Assembly: GCA_002633025.1 (NCBI GenBank)
Contig: NMRB01000502.1
Coordinates: forward strand, 227,550 to 291,549
DNA length: 64,000 nt
Source of the DNA: Notospermus geniculatus
Taxonomy: Eukaryota; Nemertea; Pilidiophora; Heteronemertea; Lineidae
Direction of reading: 5' to 3'
Both the position numbers and the translations under genes were made by a program. The notes beneath the pieces are model-generated. The model was given only the letters and a program-made list of their open reading frames with translations, did not search any database and was not told the origin of the DNA. The stretch's first letter is position 1, and each line of letters opens with the position of its first letter. Shown here one piece after another: positions 22,330-35,377 of the stretch.

Positions 22330-25300
22330 ACTGTAAATGTCTGATGGTTCCCACTTGTTGAAGAGGACCCTATAGGCATGACAGGTTGCATGCTCGCAGC
22401 CATTTTGATGTGCTCAAATCAAATCATCAAGTTTGACCTTGACCTTGACCTCTGATCATCAAGGTCATAGCATACCCGGTAATCAAAATCGGCATCCTCA
22501 ATAACCTTTGTAGCATTAGTGAAAGCGGGGCATAAAGCAAAAAGTCACGAAAGTGACTGCTCGCTTATGAATGATGGTTCCAAGTAACAATGAACGAGCA
22601 TCACCTACCCTACCTACATGTACATCTCGCCGATTCATGCAAAAAGTGTAAAATTTTCTCACCTGAAAGAAAAGAAATGAAGATAAATCTAAATCAACTG
22701 GTAATAAAATGATTACAGAAAGCAATCTTGTCTTCCACGAATCAGATGACAGATTCACTCGAGATCTGTCGGGCAGCACACCAAGTAGAGGTGAGGGCGG
22801 TTTTGCAGTCGATCTGATTACCACCAAACCAATTTTGGTGGTGTGTGCTGGAAAGCGATGCATGGGATCTTCTCATCAGCAGTGATTGCCCTGTATCAAA
22901 CAATCAAACTGATATCACCTTGTCTGCTGTGACAGGCAAGAAGATCGGTGGCGATCAGTTCATGATACTGCCCTTACCCTCACCACGCCTGGTGTCAGGT
23001 GCTGTATGCCCCTTTAAGAACCCAACATTACAACTCTCGGTCATAGAGTTACAGCTATTTTTCTGAAAGATCAATGACTGCCATCAGTATTAACATCTAT
23101 TTCTAGCAAACTCGAGACTTTACCAAGCTACATTCTTTTTTGACGTTAAGAAGGATCAGCTTGACATTCGTCAATGTCGAACCACGATAAGAAGTCAACA
23201 AAGGATCAGAACCACACCTTCACCATGTAGCTAAGGTCTCTGATCAATTTCCACACTGGCAGAATATTCAGCGGTTCAACAAATAAAATGGAAATTGCAA
23301 TCCTATCCTCAAGACAATTCATTTACAAGTTAATTCAGTTTGCATAAATTGAATCTCTGGAGTACAGGAAAGAGGTGACGGCAACATGACTAATACTGTG
23401 ATAAGTTGATTTTTCAAAGCCTGTGGCAAAAAAAGCTGGGAGAGCCAGGAATTTCACTGGTTGTTGGCAAAAATGGAGGAAGTGCAAATCCAAGAAGTAA
23501 TTTTCAGTTTTCCAGCATTTTTCATCAATGAAAGAGTTACGATATACCGGTAAGAATACCATGCAAAAATACCCAACATATAAAATATTTTGCATTTGAA
23601 ATGTCAAAGAACCATTTCACAATCAGACTAACTTAATAAATTCTTGCACATTGAGGTACTCTACATGAAAATGCCAAGTTCATAGGAAATTTGCATTTAA
23701 AACCCAAAGTGGGGGGAAATTGTGCAAAATAAATGGTTTCAGAATGTCACTGTGCTAAAACAAGCCAAATGAACCACTAACCTTATTATTCCCCACACTT
23801 AGATGAAAAATATTGCTATTTTTTTTCAAAACGCATGAGCTGAGTAATCCAAATTGCATGATTTCAACTTTTAAACTGATTCAAACTGATTATGCTGACT
23901 GTTGTGGTCCTTGACTGGGGGACCCACCAATTCCATGGGGCCTAGAGTGGCCAATTCAACCATGCCGTTTTTGCACATGTGGTATTTTTGGTATATGTAA
24001 TAGGTACATGTAGCTTCATTATTTTCGAATTCCTGTGCACTTAGCCTGTCAAAGGTAGGTTAAAAATATTGCAATTCTGATCTCTAGAAAATGCGGACAC
24101 TACTCCAAAACTAGAAATGTTAAATTCGCTCAATAGCGAATTTGATGACCTCCACATTCAGACATGCCAGAGCTATGTTTTTCCATCTTTGGGACTGAAA
24201 GAAAGTGTCAAGTCTTTCGGAGTGAACATGCTGAAATTTATTGAGACGATCTGGTCAATTTTTAGTGTAGCCTACCGATAGCATCCTCTTGCAACAGGTC
24301 CTCTAAAACGCGCTCCCCTACTCGCACGTCCATTGTAACGCGCTATGCAGAGTGGAAATGCCCTGGGTTCCCAGGATGACCGATAGCGGTAGGCCCCAGG
24401 CCCACATCACACATGTCAATGTAGACATGGCTTGCATGATAATGCATGCGTTTTTTGGGTGTTTCACAAAGTTACTGAAACTCAAAAATTGGCCTGGTCA
24501 GGTGATGACCATTTAAATGTTATTAGCCTAACAAGTTACCTTCATAAATTAGTCGTAAAAGTTTGTCTCAGCATGTCAGCCGTTCGAAGTAGTTGTTGAC
24601 GTTCACTATGCATTTGCACAGTGACCTGTACATTTTGTATTGTAGGGTGTACGCTACTTGATCGATGGCGGCAAATTCACTCGCGACTTCAGCGCACTCG
24701 TGCCTTCCGAATGTCGCTCATGTTTACGGAGTAGCATCCTTTTGTGGTGATTCTAGGAAGTTTTTAAAAATTTAAAGTGTTGGATATTGGATGTGTCAAG
24801 TGTAACGATCTTTGGACTGAACATGCGGAAGTTATCCAAGCCATGGAAGCCGTCAGAAACTGACGCGAGCACATAGCCGCCACGCTGCTTTTCATCACAG
24901 TGTGTAATTATCATTTCGATCGCTGATTGGCCAGATGCTGACCTAGAAATTATGCAATGACTGAAACCGCGTGAAATGTGCCGAGACGTCACAGTGCATC
25001 CGGAATGACGTCATGAGATGACGTCAGTGAAAACTGGGTCGCAGCCGCCGCGAGTAACGCTGTGTTGCTGGGGGCGACGTCATGGAGTGTTGACTGCGCT
25101 ATGATCACGGCGAGCGGAAAATTTCCACAAAAAATCGCCCCAAAATCGGTTAATAATGCAAGTATGTTAAATTCCAGCCTTTCAGACCTGGCAACAATCA
25201 TATTGCTGCTTGTGACGAAGTTTGAGCGCGATCCATTCAGTAGTATTTGCAAAACCGTCCCGGGAATGTGAAAATTGGAGAGAAAGAAAGAAATCCTGCG

Positions 25301-26370
25301 AAACCAATATGTCCTCCCCACCGTGAGGTGTGGAGGCCATAATTACTATTGGTCAGTTTTGCTATCACCATATCATTCTGAGAATATCTGGGTTCTCAGC
25401 GCTCTCGCTCCCTTCGTCACTGCACACCATGTGTGCGGTGACAATGATGAAGTGGGTGTGCTAACAAGGGAGCGACCAAGAACATGATACCGGTATTTTC
25501 AGTCTGATCATGACTGTAAACCAGCAGAGGCACTTTAGCTATTGAGTTGTAAGCCTTTAACACTTTCTGATACTGCAATGCAACAAGCCCAGGCAAGTAT
25601 GGTATACGATCAATAAAGTCAGGTTAGTGACCTGCCAGCAACGTTTCTTTCTTGAATCTGATCCCACACACCATAGTAGTTGTGATGGATGAATCATGTC
25701 ACAGTGGCTCTAACCTTTCATTAGCAATGGTTGCAGTGAGCAATGACAACCATGAAAGTCAACTTCAAACTGTCAATTACATAGCATATATGACGGATCA
25801 TATCACACATCACTAAGTTAGGGGTTCAATTCGACTCTAGCTCTCCGACAAAGCTTCTATCAAAATTCTCATGAGGAGTTTGCACCATAGAGAATCTCCG
25901 CAATATCTTTAAACTCTGCTTATGACCACCAGGGTGCTGAGTCAGAGGTGCTACTGCGAGAATCACAGCACCTCAAGTGAATTCAAGACACAGGATTAGC
26001 TGACCGCTTCCACGTAATTAGGCAACAAATTAGGCTCACTCGATCGAGTGGTAATAATCTGAGATTTCTCACCACTACAATAGGTTTCCTTTAATTAATT
26101 TCGTAGATCTGATCACAGTTGGTGCTGTTGCTAATTATAGCAAAACCTAAGAACGGCTTCAGCTTTTATCAAAGGAGTTGCAACTGTTGTCAAATGCCTT
26201 TTTAATTTCCACCAGTCATCCTCTCCACAGATCACTTGTTAGTTTTATCCTCCTCGACATTTGCATAAGCTCTTCCAAAATTAGTTGAGTAGAAGAATCA
26301 GAGTTGGTAAGCTTCGTCTTTTCCATCGATGCAGGATAACAAACAAGTTCAGAAAAGCGACAGCAACTTT
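22330..26370. other. Gene-poor stretch with a CpG-rich, CRE-containing patch
   Basis: No exon recognised. Around 24640-25330 CpG is locally frequent. Two complete TGACGTCA sites lie at 25006-25013 and 25019-25026, with near matches at about 24985 and 25075. It could be a promoter of an unseen gene or remains of a MITE carrying such sites. A small hairpin (aaattcgct/agcgaattt) is at 24122-24143. Confidence 0.4.
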
Positions 26371-26376
26371 TGAGAG

Positions 26377-26800
26377 GTAGTGATGAATAATTTAAAGCCA
26401 TTAACTTGTCATTATGAAACAAAGACAGCTAATGTCATAGGCCTAAATGACATTGATTGCCACTGCAGACTATTTGAAATCAATCACAAGCTACTAACAG
26501 TAATTGGGTTATTTTTATCTAACCGGTACATGAAAGCAATATGGGATTTACGGTAGTCAATCAATCATGATAGCTGATTGAATTGTAAACTATGTCCACT
26601 TTCTTGAAGCAGTGATGAATGATTAAAAGCCATTTACATGGCTAACTAGTAACATCATAGGCCAGCCTGAATGACACTGATGTTCATCATACTGTTTGAA
26701 ATCAAGCCATGCAAACATTGGTTTGTATGTTATCAATCATTAGCATCCTTCATTCGAAAGCAATATGGGATTTTGTCAATCATCATGATAGCCTGATGAA
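26377..26800 (+). repeat. Diverged tandem duplication, two units of about 200 bp
   Basis: Unit 1 (about 26377-26585) and unit 2 (about 26611-26800) share gtgatgaat, aaagccatt, cataggcc, tgacactgat-like words, gaaagcaatatgggatt and atcatgatagc in the same order. Divergence is considerable. Unit 2 is cut at its right end by the element at 26804. Confidence 0.65.
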
Positions 26801-26803
26801 CTA

Positions 26804-27089
26804 TTAAAGCCCCACTGTATTGAATTTTATGATATTTTCAAAATGTAAGGAGAGTGCACATAGAGGTCTCATAGCTCCTGAAGGTCTCCAATATGTTTGC
26901 CTGATACGTACTTCAGAGAATCAAGGCCTAGTTTTCAGCACACATTGAAAAAACTGCAGGGAAAGCCCTAATGTATTCAGATAGAGCGTAGTACATTTTA
27001 CACTACACTGACGTCGTGATATCGTGCACTGACGTCGAGAATCGTGGCGATGATTTGTGTTTTTCAAATTGAATACAGAGGGGCTTTAA
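26804..27089. mobile_element. 286-bp MITE with CTA target-site duplication
   Basis: The terminal inverted repeats begin ttaaagcccc and end ggggctttaa. They extend about 24 bases each (left ...actgtattgaattt, right aaattgaatacag...). The triplet CTA directly flanks both sides (26801-26803 and 27090-27092). The neighbouring repeat unit at 26.58 kb carries the matching sequence without the insert. A 3-bp duplication fits PIF/Harbinger-type transposition. Confidence 0.8.
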
Positions 27090-27092
27090 CTA

Positions 27093-28593
27093 CTTCCATT
27101 TCTTAACAGCAAAACAATTAAGACTGCAATGTCGACTGTGCAAGGCAGTGGAGAAGCAATGGCAGAAAAGAACCACGTATTCAGAGGAAGGACCCCCATG
27201 TCCTAACTCAACAACACCAATCACAATCCGTGGTCTCTTGATAATTGGAAGGATGATTTTCCCATCCCAAAGCAAACAACATCAAAGACCATTGGCGTAA
27301 ATGGTGCACCAAGATTTATTCACATTGGAGAAAAGAAAGAAACCTGGACATGGCTTTTCCAGCAGAGTTCCGTGTCAGTGCCGCAACGGTGATCAACAAC
27401 CATTTACGGTACAACAACACAGTGTCTTCTCCTCTGGAGTAATCAATTAGCACAGGATACGAAGAAGGGAGAAGCTTTTGTTGTGAGTCTACACCATCAC
27501 GACCGGTTGGAGACAACGTTTCCGATGAATGATTCATACATCTTGTTATCTACTGAAGTGAAAGTGACCCCAGTCACTCTCTTGATAACACAGTACCATC
27601 CCGTCCTTTCTTCCCTCAGAAGCATCAGCTCAAGGTCATTGACCTTCCACTACAGCATTGGGATAACATGGAATGAGTTTCAAATGTCTTTTCACCAAAA
27701 CTTTAGCCAAACTGGATTTGAGTAGTCAGATGTTAAGTTTCTGAGTAAAAGATGTACATATGAACTTTATGTAAGATGCCAAGTTTCAGGTTCATATTCT
27801 CCTGCAGTTAGCCAATCTTTTAGCCAACACAATAAATTTGCCACGCAGATTGGATGTATAATAGCTATTGGCGATTTGGTGAGTGGCGAGTGCGATCCCC
27901 GAGAAAACTGAATCACACTAGTTGTGTGCTGTTTGAGATGATAAGTACACCTCAGCAGGTTCAAGAGGGATCTGAGCAAAGAGAAACTCCAGTTTATGTC
28001 AAAAATTCATTTAACCTTCAGCTTCATCTTCGAGTGAGCAATACTATAGTAGTCTAACAGCTGACTTTTATTTCTGCGCACCATGCAACAAAGCTCACTT
28101 TTTCACAAAAGAATTCAATGATTTTAAGTCGCCTACACATATAGTCCTGTGCAAGTTGGAAACAATCTGAAAGCTGACTGAACACTACCTTCAATCAAGT
28201 GTCTGTTTGAAGTATTTCTGGCTTTGGCAGTTTTACTATATCCTCTGATCATTTCAAACTTCTGGCCGATACACAAGTTGATAAGTAACACGTGGAAATG
28301 ACTCATGTTGACATGGCATAGCATGTCGGGGGAACATAATAGCAAAATTGCCTAGCGTTGCGCTCATTTGGAATGCAACAACAAAGCAATCAAATGAATC
28401 CCACCAACTGACTCACAGATTCCAAACCAGGGTATTACGTACATCATAACTAAATTATTAGTTATTACGATAGTAATTCATCATCCGTCTAGCAATTATG
28501 GGGTAATGCAACAATTTGATAACACATAACAAGTTTTCACGACTGAAGTGATTCGCTTGCATGAACTTACACCACAGATACACCAACAAAGAC
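27093..28593. other. Gene-poor stretch
   Basis: No exon, RNA gene or bounded repeat recognised. Confidence 0.4.
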
Positions 28594-28596
28594 TTA

Positions 28597-28908
28597 AGGT
28601 CCGTTTATACACAGCGCGACCGCGATAGCCGCATTGGATTGATCAATTGTAAAGTAAATGGGAACGTTTACAGTATACACAACGTGACCGCGACCAAAAT
28701 TTTGGTCGTGCGACATGCCGCAGAGATTGCCTCCAGAGCGAATGTTTTGAAAATGTCATGCAACACCTTTTTTTTGTAGTCTGAACTTTAATGCGTCCTG
28801 GCATATTTCTAGGCGAGCACACGTTGTTTTCGTTTATACACAGTGGTTGTCGCGGTCAGTGTCGCGGTTGCGGTCGCAGTCGGGGGCGCGCTGTGTATAA
28901 ACGGACCT
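28597..28908. mobile_element. About 312-bp MITE, PIF/Harbinger-like, TTA target-site duplication
   Basis: Perfect terminal inverted repeats start with aggtccgtttatacacagcg at the left and end with the complement at the right. TTA flanks both sides (28594-28596 and 28909-28911). Subterminal parts are GC-rich with repeated gcgac/gtcgc words (cgaccgcgat; tcgcggttgcggtcgc). No transposase is present. Confidence 0.88.
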
Positions 28909-28911
28909 TTA

Positions 28912-31900
28912 ACGTTGACGACATTTCCTCAACCATTCCCAAGACAAGCAGGATATTCTTGCCCTCATCAGGCACTTGATCCTTCCAAGATCAAGTCCAA
29001 TACCCACTGGAGTCACTGGACAATTAACTCACACAGCCAATGGCTTTGCAAATTCCGGCATCACCTCTGAGCATCACATCTGATAGAGTCACGAAGTGAA
29101 TACTGGACACCCGATATTCTTGGTAAGTATGGAAGAATGGATAAAGCAGGTCATTCATATTTGAAGAATGTGGCTCCGGAGCTGCAACACCTTTGCAGAT
29201 GTCCACATCCGAGCTACAGCCTGGCACAGCAAGTTCACATGGACAGACATGAACCTGAATATAGTCAAGCCGAGAACGAAGTTAAAGGCTCGAGCGTCTT
29301 GACAACTTTAGTAATTGATTTTGAGGATCCAATCTGCATCACGACGTAGGAAACCTTTCAATATGAAGAAGCAACCTCAGCATTTACCTCAACAATGACA
29401 TTCAATAAATCCAGTCAGACAGAAATTTTTCATTGTGAAGCTGGGGCCAGATGATCAAAGAAGACATGGCAACGGAGGCACAAATCATGATCAAATGAAT
29501 CTTTTTAATGGCTTAGGCGGTATTCTTCTCACAAGAAATATGGCAAAAATCTGAAATCAAACAGAGGCAATTATTCAAACGTTATTGACAGTGGTTGTGC
29601 TCGCTCACCAATAAGGGAAAGCGAACTGAACTATTGAAGCGTTTGTTTGCATGTTTGATCTCAATTCCTACAAATATTCAGTGCAGTTGCATCAATAAAG
29701 TTCAGTTGAAGAATAGTTTACCCTCGTGCAGCTGAACCCCAGAGAAAATGAACAAGAACTTAACCTGTTGACATCTCTGTGATACCAGCCGTTTGTAGAA
29801 ATGTACCCAAGGAGCCAGGCAACATGCTTTAAACTTCTTTCACAGGACAGCATTTTCAATGAACACTTATTTGGTCTGGAGAAAAAAAAATTAGCTCCAG
29901 TACCTATTAACTGTGCAATAAATTTCGCCAATTTAATCAAGTAATGGGTAAAGAACTGGTAGTGGAAGACAAACTGGGAATTTGAGATTACGACAGTTAA
30001 ACGACGACCCCAAACCTTTTTGAACCAACAACTAACAAGATTTTAGAATTTAAACTTTTTATAACACGATTACCTATTCCTGTCAAGATTTCAATTAAGA
30101 TTATGAATTCTTTTTAAGTGTTTGTCACTTCTTCAGGTTATGCAAATCCATCGACCATTGGGGAGAGAAATTGTGAATGACAGTTTAGTTCACAATTTTG
30201 CTACGATGCAATGCTTTGAGAACCTGCAGATAATGTCTCATGCAAGATGCTTCTTTCCATTACTGCACCCACTACATGTATCTCATCTCATGGCTAAAAG
30301 CATCGGAATGAGATACGGCTTCAGCGAACATATAGAATTTGCTTTCCTACCCGATGGCACAATTACTGGCCCTAAACGAGAGTTGCAGCAACGGGATCAT
30401 GAACATTACCACATGATGCATCAGAAACGTCGACATTTTCATGAACGCTTAACTGGGCAGCTCGCGTTAATCATACCAATTATGCCTTCGAGATTTCCAT
30501 GGTTAAGGAAGATATCATTCATTCCTCGCCATGAGTTTTCAAACAAACTCAAATCAAATAATCACAATATCATGATTTCAAAATCGTTTAATACCCTTTG
30601 AAGTTGACAGCCCACGAGATGAAATCTGCAGAAAATATTGGTATTCATTGCATAAGGTGATTGAATGATGATACGAGAATGGGATTTAGAATAAAATTCC
30701 CGTCGACAAGGAGGCTATCAATGAAAGACCAAAGTGAAGACTGAGGCATGATCAGGTCAGATGACAGATCTTGATAGCGGTCATGCACATTTTGGATTCC
30801 CAATACGTATTCTAATTTTTCTTAAAAGATGAATTTACTCCATGTTTTGCTTTCTCTGACAGATAGTATTGTGTTGGTGAACTTAGAAGGCCAGTGTAAG
30901 ATTTGATCTTTCCTTGACAGCTTGACAACTGAATCAATTTTCCAAGTCAAAAATCAGTCGTCTTCGTTTAATAGCAAACTTGATATCAGTAGTCATAACG
31001 ACCGTCTATATCAAGTTCCAAATTAGTGATACCACATAGGTAAAATAGATTTTTCTTTAGACTATAACTGATAAATTGGCATTTATCTTTCTGCTGCTCT
31101 GCGCATTGATTTTCAATAGATTGATAACCATTCATCCCAATGGGAACAAGTGATGGGATGAATACGTATCAGTTCAATATATCGGAACCACCACAATGCA
31201 CCTGTTTGTTTACAGTCTGGTAACTATTCCTGGCTGAACAAATGATCGTGATCCTTCGGCATTAACGCTTCCGGCTCCAGGTTAAACAAAGTATTTGACA
31301 AATGAACTTAATCCAAAAGATTAAACAATCTTGCCTCCAGGGTGCTGTTCCTTCTATGTTAGATAGGTGAGACAATTGGGAGAAGGATCGATAGTGTGGT
31401 GGCTTCTTCATCTAAATAAACAAATCAACCATCGGTGGAGCTAGACAAGACATTTCATCAGTGCGGGTAATTCAATCAGTCATCAGTGTGGCTAACTTGA
31501 AAGAGGCAGAGACAGATCCATTGATTAACACTTAGAGAGGAAATGATATGAATGAGTGTCTTCCAGGTAGCATCGGCTGGCTGAAAACTACGGCAAACAC
31601 AGAATTTATGTGGGACAGAGGAACACAAATTATCAGGAGAATAGGGAGGCCTCTTACAGGCAAAACTTCAGTTCATCAGGTACTGTATCTTCCCTCATAC
31701 TCGCAGCACAGTGAGGCAACTTCATTGCTCTTCCAAACATTTGCCAGCAACGAAACTTCATGTGCAGATGTTTTCCAATGGCAAAAGACAATGGCAAGAA
31801 GGGCCCTATATTGCTCAGGTCAAATATGTTTGGGTGGTTTTCCATTGCTCACAGTCATTGCTCATTGCTCATGGTAACCAATGGCATTGCCTTGTGTGCA

Positions 31901-31995
31901 GTGAAAAGCAATGCAACACAAAACTACTTTCAGTAGACCGTCGCCAGCAATGAGCAACAAAATTGCCTCCTGTGCTGTGTGGGCTTCAAAAGTGT
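28912..31995. other. Gene-poor stretch
   Basis: Apart from the open frame at 30140 listed separately, nothing is supported. A loose inverted pair ttgctcattgct/agcaatgagcaa spans about 31857-31955. Confidence 0.4.
30140..30601 (+). CDS. Unassigned open frame, possible terminal exon
   Basis: A 153-codon frame from ATG 30140 to TGA 30601 follows a good 3' splice-like sequence (cacttcttcag at about 30136). The central part (HVSHLMAKSIGMRYGF, HIEFAFLPDGTITG, then a His/Arg-rich stretch) has protein-like composition. I recognise no domain. It could be a last coding exon of an unseen gene or a chance frame. Confidence 0.22.
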   Translation: MQIHRPLGREIVNDSLVHNFATMQCFENLQIMSHARCFFPLLHPLHVSHLMAKSIGMRYGFSEHIEFAFLPDGTITGPKRELQQRDHEHYHMMHQKRRHFHERLTGQLALIIPIMPSRFPWLRKISFIPRHEFSNKLKSNNHNIMISKSFNTL

Positions 31996-31999
31996 ATCC

Positions 32000-32250
32000 C
32001 AGGCGCGGATCTAGAGGGGGGTTTGGGGGTCGTGACCCCCTGCTCGCCACCACTAATTGTTTTTTTTCAATAATTTGTGATAATAAGCAAAAAACGCAAA
32101 AATAAAGCTTCTGTTTTGATACTGAGATGCCAGGAAATCGCATCTACGGCCTTCTTGATTTCAAAATTTCAGACCCCCGCCACCGTGGGCATCTTCGGCG
32201 CCCCGCCTGCAACGACCGCCCTCGCCAGCCCTGACTTGGATCCGCGCCTG
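32000..32250. mobile_element. 251-bp MITE with caggcgcggatc termini
   Basis: Twelve-base terminal inverted repeats (caggcgcggatc and gatccgcgcctg) enclose a G-rich left part (gaggggggtttgggggtc) and a C-rich right part. The flanks share tatc without a clean duplication. The termini resemble those of the composite element at 39.7 kb (ggatcc core), suggesting related families, possibly hAT-like. Confidence 0.75.
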
Positions 32251-33736
32251 TATCTGGTTGTATGCAAGAGACGACAAGCATGATGACCAATGGCTGATAG
32301 AAGATCCACACTGCCTGGAAGCTGATACAAAATCTGACCGGAAATAACCAGCCAGCTATAGCTTTTCTCTAGCCATCAAAAGGAAGCTTGTCTGATAACC
32401 AGGTTGTCTTGGAGAACACTTGAACAAAAGTCGCATCCTATACTTACATTAACTTCTCACTCTACATCAGGGACACCTGATGGTGAATCTATAAGGTAAG
32501 ATAAGGACACCAAAGATTTGGAATCAACCTTGCAAGCTAACAAAGGAGAGGACTGGGGAATTGACTCTCTGAATAATAAAGCTAAGGAGATTTACGGTAC
32601 TTTGTAGACTGTCAACCTTTTGTGGGAACAAAAGCCTTGATACTGATAGAGTCAAGCCTTTCCAAACTTCACATGAGCCAAGCTTGAGATTCTAGCCCAT
32701 GATGCCATCAAATACTGAGGGAATGCTGGCTTCAGATGGGAGACAATTCTTAGCTCCTTTTTCACTCTAGTTGACCATACAAAGTACCACCAAAAGTTAG
32801 ATCATTTCCCTCTTCCAAGTTCCAGGGCCTGACATTTAGCCCAATACCTAATAGGACTATTTGCTGATGTTTACCGACAAGCAAATAGTCACAACTCATT
32901 AACAGTATATCTCTTTGATTATGGTCATTCTGCTGACGGCGAGGCTCGGAGCAACGGTCGTCAACGTCAGACCAATAGCCCTGGCTTGGAATAAGCATTC
33001 TCATATAGTCGGCTGTGATGAGCCTGGCAGCACTGCTCCGTGGAGCTTTGATATTCATGAATTAATTACAGTGCTTAGCGGTGAGATTAGTCCCATTACA
33101 ACAGGAACTCATCTTGGGACTGTGGTGACCACAGTCGTATAGGGTGACTGAAAGCCCGGAAGAGGATTTGGACAACAGACCTTGACAAGAAGTGCACTGA
33201 GTGTCTGAAAAAGCTGCAATAAATGAGTTTCAAGCATTTCATGGCGCAATGGGAAGTTAGTTTCAAAAGTGAAGCGTCAGATCATGATACATGTTAAGCA
33301 ATGGCAGACGCAGTTTTCAAATAGGAAATAGCGTGTGGGAATGACGCTGAAATGCGATAAGGAGCCACATCTGGTTTTTCGACTAAGACATCATCAATCT
33401 ACTTCACTGGGTGATGCAATGACTGCGTTGTTGAAATGTACAAAAACAAACAATGAATGGAGTTGAATCCCAAGAGTGAGCACTCCTAGATTCTTTGAAA
33501 TCTAAAGCTGGTTACGAGGAGATGGTCTCTACAGGGAAACGCTAGAGAGAGAGAGTTTCAAGTTGATCCTTTGAAATAAATGATCCAAGGATTAGAACTT
33601 ATAATCCAACTGAAATCAAAATCAGATTATCAATGATAATTTATTCGAAATGAAGTACTTTCCATCACAGACACGACACACAGCATCATATATTTTCTGA
33701 CTGAGAGACATCAAGATCAAGTGTTTTGGACATAAA
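32251..33736. other. Gene-poor stretch
   Basis: No recognisable exon or bounded element. A short AG-rich tract is at about 33546-33560. Confidence 0.4.
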
Positions 33737-33849
33737 GGGCCGATTTCACGAAGGGTGTTTAAGACTTAGACGCGTGTAACTTCACTAAATGCACGCATTT
33801 GACAAAGTTACACGCATCTAGTCTTAAACACCCTTTGTGAAATCAGCCC
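33737..33849. mobile_element. 113-bp palindromic MITE
   Basis: The left half (gggccgatttcacgaagggtg...) pairs with the right half (...caccctttgtgaaatcagccc) over nearly the whole length, including aagacttagacgcgtgtaac with its inverted counterpart. Flanking AAA on both sides is too simple to prove a target duplication. Confidence 0.82.
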
Positions 33850-35001
33850 AAAATGTTTATCTATGCTGTCGGAACTACATGTCTTCACCATAAAACAATG
33901 CAAATGGCACCAGTGAGACAAGGCGACGTGACATTATGTGCAACCTGAGGCACGCTATGAGGGTCACTCAGCCCATTTTTCCTACTCACCACAATGATCA
34001 AGGGCAGAGTGGGAAAAATCTCAATATGAATAAAAGATAATGCATTTTTTACGAACGTTATCAGGACAAAACCCTCATCAACCACCAATGGGGGACGCCT
34101 GGGTTGTGATGCTGATTTTGCTGGCATGCTCATTTGCTGACCACAACATTCCAAGTCAGCTATGCAGTGCTTGGGGGTCCACATGCCGTCTTGTACTTAC
34201 TACCATTAAGAGTCGCAAGAATGGTTGATGCACTGTGACAGATGATGAGTTAACATGGATGGCTGTGATTGTGTGATGGGTGGCTCGTCATGCAGTTGAA
34301 GGAAAATCAAACACCGACACATTGAGTGTGAAACTCGCAATACCTAGATCAGAGAATCTTTACACTGGCTTCTTATAAGAAGTCACAGGCTTCAAAACTG
34401 AGACTGATTTATACTCCCTGCACTCTCACTTTGGTGTTTTCAAACTAATGCAAGCAATTACTAAAATTCTCTTTGGTTTACTGAAATGAAAGGGAATCCA
34501 AAGATATATGCATTGTTCCCATTGTAGGGAAATGCCATAATTGGAATTTCAACAATACTAGTATGTGATACTGAAGCTTCTAAGATACAGTACACCCTCC
34601 ATCAACGCCTCCCTCCGCATCTTCTCAAACCGCCTTGTAACAAGATCATTTAATGGTGAAAATTTGGATTCTTAATAAGTGATGGAAGTAAATCGAGAAA
34701 AACGAGCCTTGTCTGTGATCTTCGCCATCAGATATTCAGTCAAGTTACGAGACAGCAGATCTAGGTTAATAGCTGGAGCTATTGAAGAATAGCCTTACCA
34801 TCAACGAAAGGGACCCATGTCGGACCATTTGATGGTGTCGAAGCTTACCGGTAAGTAATGACGATGAGACATATTTGTGTAGAACGGAAACCCTGAATGT
34901 ATGAAATATCTATAATTAAACTTGAAAAGTTTGAAAAAGTCAGGCAAGATTATTTCCAAGCGTATATGCCAACTAAGCCACTTCACCATCAACAACACTG
35001 G
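33850..35001. other. Gene-poor stretch
   Basis: Nothing recognised on either strand. Confidence 0.4.
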
Positions 35002-35377
35002 TATAGAGGTTCTTCACGTGACGTCACATCTCAAAATGTCCGCCGTTTTGGCCGTATGACGCAACGTCACAGCATCAACACAGCGTTCAGCATGCAGTTT
35101 TAACGTTGTCGGCTGTGAGTCATCGGCCCTCTTCTACAGCCACCGACAGCAAGCCGTATGGATGATTCACTTTGTTTTCAACACGGTTTTCACACCAGAC
35201 CAACTACTTACATGTATGCTCAGAAACTGTGAGACGTAAAGTGATTTGTTGAGTTGTATGCTCCCAGTGGTCTGTACAGGCCGCTAAACTTTTGAACCGA
35301 GAACAAGATGGCAGCTCCATGGCTTCATTTTGACGGCCAGTATGGCAGCCGTGTGACGTCAGTGAAGAACGTCTATA
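35002..35377. mobile_element. 376-bp MITE carrying a CRE site in each terminal repeat
   Basis: The left end tatagaggttcttcacgtgacgtcaca is inverted at the right end as tgtgacgtcagtgaagaacgtctata, with one indel and one mismatch. Each arm contains TGACGTCA, the ATF/CREB site. An aaaatgtccgcc/aagatggcag pair follows inside. Flanking TA words allow a TA target site. No open frame for a transposase. Confidence 0.78.

Noticed and set aside
25062-25321. Overlapping frames on both strands
   Set aside because: They mirror each other in CpG-rich DNA and match nothing known.
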